Made by a program: the position numbers and the translations under genes. A DNA stretch of 9,251 bases from Nitrospirota bacterium (GTDB lineage: Bacteria > Nitrospirota > Nitrospiria > Nitrospirales > Nitrospiraceae). Shown piece by piece: positions 1 through 9,251 of this stretch. The stretch covers positions 1 through 9,251 of the forward strand of contig SCVQ01000191.1 in the NCBI GenBank assembly GCA_004296865.1, written 5' to 3'. The stretch's first letter is position 1; each line of letters starts with the position of its first letter. Below the pieces are notes generated by a model that worked only from the letters and a program-made list of their open reading frames with translations, did not search any database and was not told the origin of the DNA.

Positions 1-587
<587 letters not shown>

Positions 588-589
588 CC

Positions 590-606
590 AGGAGGGAGCA
601 ACCTTG
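590..606 (+). promoter_or_regulatory. Shine-Dalgarno and TTG start of rpoC
   Basis: AGGAGGGA at 590-597 is a near-perfect anti-16S match, 6-8 nt before a TTG codon at 604. The TTG is followed by the typical beta' N-terminus ([12 protein letters not shown]). The next in-frame ATG, at 661, lies inside the conserved N-terminal block, 54 nt after the T of the TTG and without such an SD. The TTG start is therefore preferred. Confidence 0.85.
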
Positions 607-3600
607 GAAGGCATCTACACGCTATTTGAGAAGCCGCGCGATTCGGTCACGTTCGACTCCATGCGCATCAAGATCGCGTCCCCGGACAAGATCCGCTCGT
701 GGTCCTATGGCGAGGTGAAGAAGCCGGAAACGATCAATTACCGGTCGTTCAAGCCGGAGAAGGACGGGCTCTTCTGCGCGAAGATCTTCGGGCCCATCAA
801 GGATTGGGAGTGCAACTGCGGCAAGTATAAACGGATGAAGCACCGCGGCATCGTCTGCGACAAGTGCGGCGTCGAGGTGATTCAGTCCAAGGTGCGGCGG
901 GAACGGATGGGGCACATTGAGCTGGCCGCTCCGGTGGCCCACATCTGGTTTTTGAAAGGCGTGCCCAGCCGCATCGGGACGCTGCTGGAGATGAGCCTCA
1001 AGCATCTGGAGAAAGTCCTGTATTTCGAAAGCTACGTGGTGGTCGATCCGGGCGAGACCTCGCTCAAGGCGCAAGAGTTGCTGACGGAGGAAAAGCTCCG
1101 CAGCATGCAGGACGAGCACGGCATGAACGCCTTCAAGGCGGGTATCGGCGCCGAAGCGATCCGTGAATTGCTGCGCGCGGTCGACATCAATGTGGAGTGG
1201 GAAGAGACGCAAGCCAAGGCCAGGAAGGCCTCGTCGGCTGCGGTGAAAAAGAAGCTGTCCAAGCGGTTGAAGGTGCTCGAAGCCTTCCGGAAGTCCGGCA
1301 ACAAGCCCGAGTGGATGGTGCTGGATGTCATCCCGGTGCTGCCGCCCGAGCTGCGTCCCCTTGTGCCGCTGGACGGCGGTCGGTTCGCCACGTCGGACCT
1401 CAACGATCTCTACCGGCGGGTGATTAACCGGAACAACCGCCTCAAGCGGCTGATGGAATTGAAGGCGCCGGGTGTGATCATCCGCAATGAGATGCGGATG
1501 CTCCAGGAGGCGGTGGACGCGCTTTTCGACAACGGCCGTCGCGGACGGGCCATTCGCGGGCCCAACAAGCGCCCGTTGAAGTCGCTCAGCGACATGCTGA
1601 AGGGGAAACAGGGCCGCTTCCGGCAGAATCTGCTTGGAAAGCGGGTGGACTACTCGGGGCGTTCAGTCATCGTGGTGGGTCCGGAATTGCGTCTGAACCA
1701 GTGCGGGCTACCCAAGAAAATGGCCCTGGAGCTGTTCAAGCCCTTCATCTTCCACAAGCTGGAGGAACGGGGCGCCGCGACCACGATCAAGAGCGCGAAG
1801 CGGCTGGTTGAGAAGGAGCGGCCGGAAGTCTGGGACGTGCTCGATGAAGTGATCCGCGAGCATCCCGTGATGCTGAACCGTGCCCCCACCCTCCACCGCC
1901 TCGGCATCCAGGCGTTTGATCCGGTCTTGGTGGAAGGGAAGGCGATCCGTCTGCATCCGCTGGTCTGCGCCGCCTTCAATGCCGACTTCGACGGCGACCA
2001 GATGGCGGTCCACGTTCCGCTCTCCGTCGAGGCGCAGATCGAGGCCCGTGTGCTGATGATGTCGATCAACAACATCCTGTCGCCGGCCAACGGCAAGCCG
2101 ATTGCCGTGCCGTCCCAGGACATGGTCTTGGGCTGCTACTGGCTGACCAAAGAACGGGCCGGCGCCAAAGGGGAAGGCAAGATCTTCGGGTCCCCCCAGG
2201 AAGTTCGGATCGCCTATGACGCCGGTGCGGTCGAGGAGCATGCGAGGATCAAGGTCCGGATCGACGGGACGCTGGTGTCCACGACGGTCGGACGGGTGCT
2301 CCTCGGCGAAGTGTTGCCGCCGTCGATGCCATTTTCCTGCGCCAATCAGCTCATGACCAAAAAAGAAGTGACCAAGCTGATCGACTCGGTCTATCGCCAG
2401 GCGGGGCAACGCGACACCGTGGTCTTGCTGGACAAGATCAAAGACATCGGGTTCACCTACGCTACCAAAGCGGGGGTGTCGATCTGCATCGACAACATGC
2501 ACATTCCGACGAAGAAGGAAGAGTTGATCTCCAAGGCGGAGCACGAGGTCAACGAAATTCAGAAGCAATACGGTGAGGGCCTCATTACCAACGGCGAGCG
2601 GTACAACAAGGTCATCGATATCTGGGCCCACGTGACCGAGCAGGTGGCGGGCGAGATGATGAAGGAGTTGGGCGCGGGCGGCGATCCGAAGGCACCGGAA
2701 TCGTTCAACCCGATCTTCATGATGGCGGATTCTGGCGCGCGCGGAAGCTCCCAGCAGATCCGGCAGTTAGGCGGCATGCGCGGACTGATGGCCAAGCCGT
2801 CCGGCGAGATCATCGAGACACCCATCACGGCGAACTTCCGGGAAGGGCTGACCGTGTTGCAGTACTTCATCTCCACGCACGGGGCCAGAAAAGGGTTGGC
2901 CGATACCGCCTTGAAGACCGCCAACTCCGGCTACCTCACGCGGCGGCTGGTGGACATTTCGCAGGACGTCATCATCAGCGAAGAGGACTGCGGGACGACC
3001 GACGGGATCGTGGTGACCGCCCTGGTCGAAGGCGGTGAGGTGATCCAGCCCATCGAGGACCGCATTCTCGGTCGTCTGGCCGCCGATGACATCCGCGATC
3101 CGGTGACCGGCGAGATCATTGTGAAGGTCAACGAGGAGATCGACGAGGAGCGGGCGAGGGGTGTGGTGGAATCCGGCGTGGATCGGGTCAAGATCCGGTC
3201 GGTGCTGACCTGCCAGTCCAGGCGGGGCGTCTGCAAGAAGTGCTACGGGCGCGACCTGTCGCGTGGCAGGCTGGTCGAGAAGGGCGAGCCGGTCGGTGTG
3301 ATTGCCGCCCAGTCGATCGGCGAGCCGGGGACGCAGCTGACGATGCGGACGTTCCACATCGGCGGAACCGCCAGCAAGGTGGTGGAGCAGACCGTGCTGG
3401 AGGCGAAGCACGCCGGGGTCATCAAGTTCCTGAGTATTGACGCCAAGAAGAACGCCGACGTGCACAATGCCGGCATTGCAGTCAAGAACAAGGAAGGCGA
3501 CTGGGTCGTGATGAACCGCAATGCGAAAATTGCGATCCACGACGAGACCGGCCGTGAGCGGGAAAAATACCCGGTCATGTATGGCGCCAAGATCAAGCTC

Positions 3601-4782
3601 AAGGACGGGGCGCGTATCGCGGTCGGCCAGAAGCTGGTCGAGTGGGATCCCTACTCCATCTTGATCCTGACGGAGGTGGGCGGCAAGGTGGCCTACGGCG
3701 ACATCGTCGAGGGCGTCACCATGAAGGACGAGTTCGACGAGGTGACGGGCCTCTCGCGCAAGGTCGTGATCGAGCATACGGGCGCCACGCTGCGACCGCG
3801 CATCTCGATCAAGGACGAGGGCGGCAAGACGGCGAAAGTGGCGGCCGCGGCCGCGGTGGCGCGTTATCTGCTGCCGGTCGGCGCGCACATTTTCGTAGAA
3901 AAAGGCCAGATCGTGCATCCCGGCGACGTGCTGGCCAAGATTCCCCGTGAGACCACCAAGACAAAGGACATCACCGGCGGTCTGCCGCGGGTGGCCGAAC
4001 TCTTTGAGGCCCGGAAGCCGAAGGAGCAGGCGGTCATCAGCGAAATCGACGGCGAGGTGTCTTACGGTGGCTACGTCAAGGGGATGCGCAAGGTGCTCGT
4101 GGACAATAAACTGGGCGATGTGAAGGAGTACTTGATTCCCAAGGGCAAGCACGTGAATGTCCATGAAGGGGATTGGGTCAGGGCCGGAGATCCGTTGATG
4201 GACGGGTCGGCTAACCCGCACGACATTCTGGACGTGTTGGGTCCGAAGGAACTGCAGAAGTACCTCGTGGACGAGGTGCAGGACGTCTATCGCTTGCAGG
4301 GTGTGACGATCAACGACAAGCACATTGAAGTCATCGTGCGGCAGATGCTGCGCAAAGTCCGGATCGAAGACCCCGGCGATACCGAATTCTTGCCGGGAAG
4401 CCAGGTGGGCAAGTTCGCGTTCGAGGATGAAAACGAGCGGATGCTCGCCAAGGGCGGCAAGCCTGCGCTCGGCAAGCCGGTCCTGTTGGGCATTACGAAG
4501 GCCGCGCTCACGACCGACAGCTTCATTTCGGCCGCGTCGTTCCAGGAAACCACGCGTGTGTTGACCGAGGCGGCGATCAACGGGCGCGAAGATCCGTTGC
4601 TGGGCCTGAAGGAAAACGTGATCGTGGGACGGCTCATCCCGGCCGGCACCGGCTTCGACGCGTATCGCGACACTTTTGTCATCAGTCCCAAAAAAGAGGC
4701 CGGAGCGCCGGCGCTGACCAGCGAACCGGTGGGAATTGTGGAAGAAGGGAAGCCGGTTGGGGGCGAAATGGTCGGCGAATGA
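604..4782 (+). CDS. rpoC: DNA-directed RNA polymerase beta' subunit
   Basis: Complete beta' subunit, 1,392 aa (E. coli 1,407), which with beta forms the catalytic cleft of RNA polymerase. Visible landmarks: N-terminal zinc ribbon C70-x-C72...C85-x2-C88; [22 protein letters not shown] and clamp/rudder sequences around 250-345; the catalytic Mg-binding NADFDGD at 459-465 (D461, D463, D465); the secondary zinc site C796, C870, C877, C880; the bridge helix around 750-786; the trigger helix MRTFH at 914-918. Between the GGTAS end of the first trigger helix (about 920) and [11 protein letters not shown] (about 1120) lies an insertion of about 190 aa with sandwich-barrel-like sequence, in the place of SI3 of Gram-negative polymerases. 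The TTG start is supported by a strong SD at 590-597. Co-transcription with rpoB is inferred from the 16-nt gap. Five consecutive Ala codons (GCG/GCC alternating) at 3841-3855 sit inside the insertion. No frameshift or missing key residue is seen. Confidence 0.99.
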   Translation: MEGIYTLFEKPRDSVTFDSMRIKIASPDKIRSWSYGEVKKPETINYRSFKPEKDGLFCAKIFGPIKDWECNCGKYKRMKHRGIVCDKCGVEVIQSKVRRERMGHIELAAPVAHIWFLKGVPSRIGTLLEMSLKHLEKVLYFESYVVVDPGETSLKAQELLTEEKLRSMQDEHGMNAFKAGIGAEAIRELLRAVDINVEWEETQAKARKASSAAVKKKLSKRLKVLEAFRKSGNKPEWMVLDVIPVLPPELRPLVPLDGGRFATSDLNDLYRRVINRNNRLKRLMELKAPGVIIRNEMRMLQEAVDALFDNGRRGRAIRGPNKRPLKSLSDMLKGKQGRFRQNLLGKRVDYSGRSVIVVGPELRLNQCGLPKKMALELFKPFIFHKLEERGAATTIKSAKRLVEKERPEVWDVLDEVIREHPVMLNRAPTLHRLGIQAFDPVLVEGKAIRLHPLVCAAFNADFDGDQMAVHVPLSVEAQIEARVLMMSINNILSPANGKPIAVPSQDMVLGCYWLTKERAGAKGEGKIFGSPQEVRIAYDAGAVEEHARIKVRIDGTLVSTTVGRVLLGEVLPPSMPFSCANQLMTKKEVTKLIDSVYRQAGQRDTVVLLDKIKDIGFTYATKAGVSICIDNMHIPTKKEELISKAEHEVNEIQKQYGEGLITNGERYNKVIDIWAHVTEQVAGEMMKELGAGGDPKAPESFNPIFMMADSGARGSSQQIRQLGGMRGLMAKPSGEIIETPITANFREGLTVLQYFISTHGARKGLADTALKTANSGYLTRRLVDISQDVIISEEDCGTTDGIVVTALVEGGEVIQPIEDRILGRLAADDIRDPVTGEIIVKVNEEIDEERARGVVESGVDRVKIRSVLTCQSRRGVCKKCYGRDLSRGRLVEKGEPVGVIAAQSIGEPGTQLTMRTFHIGGTASKVVEQTVLEAKHAGVIKFLSIDAKKNADVHNAGIAVKNKEGDWVVMNRNAKIAIHDETGREREKYPVMYGAKIKLKDGARIAVGQKLVEWDPYSILILTEVGGKVAYGDIVEGVTMKDEFDEVTGLSRKVVIEHTGATLRPRISIKDEGGKTAKVAAAAAVARYLLPVGAHIFVEKGQIVHPGDVLAKIPRETTKTKDITGGLPRVAELFEARKPKEQAVISEIDGEVSYGGYVKGMRKVLVDNKLGDVKEYLIPKGKHVNVHEGDWVRAGDPLMDGSANPHDILDVLGPKELQKYLVDEVQDVYRLQGVTINDKHIEVIVRQMLRKVRIEDPGDTEFLPGSQVGKFAFEDENERMLAKGGKPALGKPVLLGITKAALTTDSFISAASFQETTRVLTEAAINGREDPLLGLKENVIVGRLIPAGTGFDAYRDTFVISPKKEAGAPALTSEPVGIVEEGKPVGGEMVGE

Positions 4783-4803
4783 ACGAATTAGCTGCAATGG
4801 CTC

Positions 4804-4832
4804 TTGACAGGGCCAGTGTAGCTCACTATAAT
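4804..4832 (+). promoter_or_regulatory. Perfect sigma-70 consensus promoter of the str operon
   Basis: TTGACA at 4804-4809 and TATAAT at 4827-4832 are separated by exactly 17 nt, the optimal spacing for housekeeping sigma. The element lies in the 124-nt rpoC-rpsL gap, with the predicted transcription start near 4838-4840 and an untranslated leader of about 67-69 nt before the rpsL ATG. Both hexamers are six-of-six matches. The sequence upstream (about 4783-4800) is only mildly A/T-rich, so no clear UP element is claimed. Use in vivo is inferred from the sequence, not shown. Confidence 0.9.
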
Positions 4833-4849
4833 CCGTAGGTTTCCTGGGG

Positions 4850-4873
4850 CCGAGCGGTCCGATCCCGTCTCGG
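4850..4873 (+). promoter_or_regulatory. Possible hairpin in the rpsL 5' leader
   Basis: CCGAG at 4850-4854 can pair with CTCGG at 4869-4873, continued by CGG (4855-4857) with CCG (4865-4867) across a one-base bulge, leaving a 7-nt loop. It falls within the predicted leader RNA and ends 21 nt before the SD (AAAGGAG, 4895-4901). No T-tract follows, so it is not an intrinsic terminator. It could be a pause site, stability element or ribosomal-protein operator; short GC-rich stems also arise by chance. Confidence 0.35.
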
Positions 4874-4906
4874 AACCGGTGTGTAAAGAGGCGTAAAGGA
4901 GTAAGG

Positions 4907-5278
4907 ATGCCAACCATCAATCAGCTGGTACGGCACGGCAGAAAACTGACGAGGGTCAAGACGAAGAGCCCCGCGCTCAGACGCTGCCCGCAGAAACGAG
5001 GGGTCTGTATCAGGGTGTACACTACGACCCCGAAAAAGCCGAACTCGGCTCTTCGGAAAGTGGCGCGCGTTCGTTTGACGAACGGCATGGAAGTGACGAC
5101 GTATATTCCAGGAGAAGGCCACAATCTGCAGGAGCACTCGATCGTGCTGGTACGCGGGGGGCGCGTGAAGGACTTGCCGGGCGTGAGGTATCACATCGTG
5201 CGCGGCGCGCTGGATGCGGTCGGGGTGGCCAATCGCAAGCAGAGCCGATCGAAGTACGGGACGAAGCGGCCCAAGTAG
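4907..5278 (+). CDS. rpsL: 30S ribosomal protein S12
   Basis: Complete S12, 123 aa (E. coli 124), a protein of the 30S decoding centre that contributes to tRNA selection accuracy. The core family sequence is intact: CPQKRGVC (27-34), [15 protein letters not shown] (37-51), [10 protein letters not shown] (69-78), [14 protein letters not shown] (83-96) and [10 protein letters not shown] at the C-terminus. Numbering coincides with E. coli, so the two streptomycin-related lysines K43 and K88 are both wild type, and D89, the residue that RimO methylthiolates in other bacteria, is present. The N-terminal extension ([17 protein letters not shown]) is typical. The ATG has an SD, AAAGGAG at 4895-4901, 5 nt upstream. 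It is the first gene after the consensus promoter at 4804-4832 and is followed 57 nt later by rpsG, the conserved str operon order. Confidence 0.99.
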   Translation: MPTINQLVRHGRKLTRVKTKSPALRRCPQKRGVCIRVYTTTPKKPNSALRKVARVRLTNGMEVTTYIPGEGHNLQEHSIVLVRGGRVKDLPGVRYHIVRGALDAVGVANRKQSRSKYGTKRPK

Positions 5279-5290
5279 CCGAGCAATGCA

Positions 5291-5327
5291 TGCTGGACGA
5301 CCGAACGGTTGAACGACTAAGCCAGTA
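5291..5327 (+). promoter_or_regulatory. Foldable rpsL-rpsG intergenic element, candidate S7 translational operator
   Basis: An outer stem pairs TGCTGG (5291-5296) with CCAGTA (5322-5327; one G-U). An inner stem pairs CGACC (5298-5302) with GGTTG (5307-5311; one G-U) around a GAAC tetraloop. The outer stem takes in the first bases of the weak rpsG SD (TAGGGA, 5326-5331). In E. coli, S7 represses its own operon by binding the rpsL-rpsG intercistronic RNA; the same role here is inferred from location and foldability only. No similarity to the 16S S7-binding site was verified. Confidence 0.4.
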
Positions 5328-5335
5328 GGGACACA

Positions 5336-5806
5336 ATGCCAAGACGACGTATTTTTGGACAGAGGGAAATCCAGCCGGACCCACGCTTTCACGACAAGTT
5401 GGTCGGAAAGTTCATCAACATCCTGATGAAGGCGGGCAAGAAGAGTACGGCGGAGCGGGTCTGTTTCGGGGCTTTCGAAGTGATCCAGCAGAAGACGGGC
5501 AATGATCCGCTCAAGGTATTCAAGGCCGCCGTTGACAACGTCAAGCCGGTCGTGGAGGTCAAGTCGCGTCGCGTGGGCGGAGCGTCCTACCAGGTGCCGA
5601 TCGAGATCCGGCCCGTGCGCCGCATGACTTTGGCGTTGCGCTGGATCGCCGAGTACTCCAAGGCCAGGGGCGGAAAAAGCATGCACGAAAAGCTGGCCGG
5701 CGAGCTGCTCGATGCGGCGAACAATACGGGCGCGTCGGTGAAAAAGCGGGAAGATGTGCACCGGATGGCGGAAGCCAATAAGGCCTTTGCCCACTACCGC
5801 TGGTAA
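5336..5806 (+). CDS. rpsG: 30S ribosomal protein S7
   Basis: Complete S7, 156 aa, the common length for the family (E. coli K-12 has a longer form). S7 nucleates assembly of the 30S head by binding the 3' major domain of 16S rRNA and sits beside the E-site tRNA. Family signatures are present: MPRRR at the N-terminus, [26 protein letters not shown] (about 16-41), ALRWI preceded by [16 protein letters not shown] (about 81-104), and the C-terminal [20 protein letters not shown]. The ATG at 5336 has only a weak SD (TAGGGA, 5326-5331), which with the foldable upstream region suggests translational coupling to rpsL or autogenous control. The 88-nt gap to fusA holds an attenuator-like hairpin. Confidence 0.99.
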   Translation: MPRRRIFGQREIQPDPRFHDKLVGKFINILMKAGKKSTAERVCFGAFEVIQQKTGNDPLKVFKAAVDNVKPVVEVKSRRVGGASYQVPIEIRPVRRMTLALRWIAEYSKARGGKSMHEKLAGELLDAANNTGASVKKREDVHRMAEANKAFAHYRW

Positions 5807-5822
5807 CGCGAGTTTTCTCGTG
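5807..5822 (+). promoter_or_regulatory. Small hairpin competing with the downstream terminator-like stem
   Basis: Directly after the rpsG stop codon, CGCGAG (5807-5812) pairs with CTCGTG (5817-5822; one G-U) around a TTTT loop. Its 3' arm shares bases 5818-5822 with the 5' arm of the larger hairpin at 5818-5875, so the two cannot form fully together. That is the layout expected of an anti-terminator/terminator or a switch. Pairing is read directly; any regulatory role is inferred. Confidence 0.4.
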
Positions 5823-5884
5823 CTGCAGTTGGGTCACGTATCGAAGCCTGACGGAAACGTGGCGCTGTAGCACGATTGTTTTTT
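5818..5884 (+). terminator. Attenuator/intrinsic-terminator-like hairpin between rpsG and fusA
   Basis: An 11-bp stem pairs 5818-5828 (TCGTGCTGCAG) with 5865-5875 (CTGTAGCACGA; one G-U). Inside it a 7-bp stem pairs 5833-5839 (GTCACGT) with 5857-5863 (ACGTGGC; one G-U). The stem is followed at once by TTGTTTTTT (5876-5884), eight T in nine bases. This is the stem-plus-T-tract signature of a Rho-independent terminator, though the apical loop (17 nt) is larger than usual. The T-tract ends one base before the fusA SD (GGAGG, 5885-5889). Since fusA and tuf lie downstream in the same operon, partial termination (attenuation) or differential mRNA decay is more likely than a full stop. Confidence 0.55.
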
Positions 5885-5894
5885 GGAGGATGAC

Positions 5895-5897
<3 letters not shown>
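5885..5897 (+). promoter_or_regulatory. Shine-Dalgarno and GTG start of fusA
   Basis: GGAGG at 5885-5889 stands 5 nt before the GTG at 5895. Starting there gives [15 protein letters not shown], matching the usual EF-G N-terminus (MAR...RNIGI). An in-frame TTG at 5883 overlaps the SD itself and would add Met-Glu-Asp-Asp, and the ATG at 5890 is out of frame, so both are unlikely starts. Confidence 0.88.
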
Positions 5898-7976
<2,079 letters not shown>

Positions 7977-7993
7977 GGCTGATGGTCCGTGTC

Positions 7994-8016
7994 CCGCCCG
8001 CGGTTGCCGCGGCCGG
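7994..8016 (+). promoter_or_regulatory. GC-rich hairpin in the fusA-tuf gap
   Basis: CCGCGG (7998-8003) is repeated at 8007-8012 and, being self-complementary, forms a 6-bp stem with a TTG loop. Past a C-C mismatch it extends by three further pairs (7994-7996 with 8014-8016). Only TTT follows (8017-8019), too little for an intrinsic terminator. It could be an RNase processing or pause site that separates the tuf message from fusA. The pairing is seen; the role is conjecture. Confidence 0.4.
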
Positions 8017-8044
8017 TTTGGGTAAGTGTTAGGAGGAGGAGACG

Positions 8045-9250
<1,206 letters not shown>

Positions 9251-9251
9251 A

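Noticed and set aside
4783..4803. Terminator for rpoC
   Set aside because: No GC-rich inverted repeat and no T-tract lie between the rpoC stop and the promoter at 4804, so transcription may read through or end by Rho.
2767..4920. Long antisense open frame (about 717 codons) opposite rpoC
   Set aside because: High GC at third codon positions of the sense gene suppresses stops in this antisense frame. The sequence is His/Arg/Leu-rich low-complexity without family resemblance, and lies opposite an unmistakable rpoC.
5883..5894. Alternative fusA start at TTG 5883 (adds Met-Glu-Asp-Asp)
   Set aside because: The TTG overlaps the Shine-Dalgarno GGAGG, has no SD of its own (only a T-tract precedes it), and the family N-terminus fits the GTG at 5895.

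Overview
The window is a transcription/translation housekeeping segment from a moderately high-GC (about 60% by eye) Gram-negative-type bacterium. Every gene reads on the + strand: the 3' end of rpoB, then complete rpoC, rpsL (S12), rpsG (S7), fusA (EF-G) and tuf (EF-Tu). Beta' carries a trigger-loop insertion of the SI3 kind. EF-Tu has a distinctive switch I and a C-terminal [12 protein letters not shown] sequence that I associate, from memory only, with the Nitrospira lineage. That placement is tentative; Planctomycetes-like or other deep Gram-negative lineages cannot be excluded without an alignment.

Layout. Positions 1-13 are not genomic: they match the 3' end of the Illumina adapter and replace the rpoB codons expected there. 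Native sequence starts at about 14 with the last 190 codons of rpoB. After 16 nt and a strong Shine-Dalgarno, rpoC starts on TTG. The 124-nt rpoC-rpsL gap holds a perfect sigma-70 consensus promoter (TTGACA, 17 nt, TATAAT), so the str operon (rpsL-rpsG-fusA-tuf) has its own strong start, and no rpoC terminator is visible. The rpsL-rpsG gap (57 nt), rpsG-fusA gap (88 nt) and fusA-tuf gap (68 nt) each contain a foldable element. The rpsG-fusA one is the most striking: a two-part hairpin followed by a T-rich tract, directly abutting the fusA Shine-Dalgarno, with a competing small hairpin upstream. It looks like an intrinsic terminator or attenuator inside the operon. The sequence stops one base after the tuf stop codon.

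Function. RpoB and RpoC form the RNA polymerase catalytic core. S12 and S7 are 30S decoding-centre and head proteins. EF-G drives translocation and EF-Tu delivers aminoacyl-tRNA. Linking these genes is a widespread bacterial arrangement that coordinates transcription and translation capacity. The window is mostly ordinary core genome. The points of real interest are the EF-Tu switch I, where the usual RGITI motif is replaced and about five residues are inserted while EF-G next door keeps the canonical motif; the attenuator-like element before fusA; the perfect promoter; and assembly signatures at both ends (adapter at the left, probable tuf-repeat break at the right). I see no mobile element, CRISPR array, tRNA or rRNA, and no undescribed multi-gene system.
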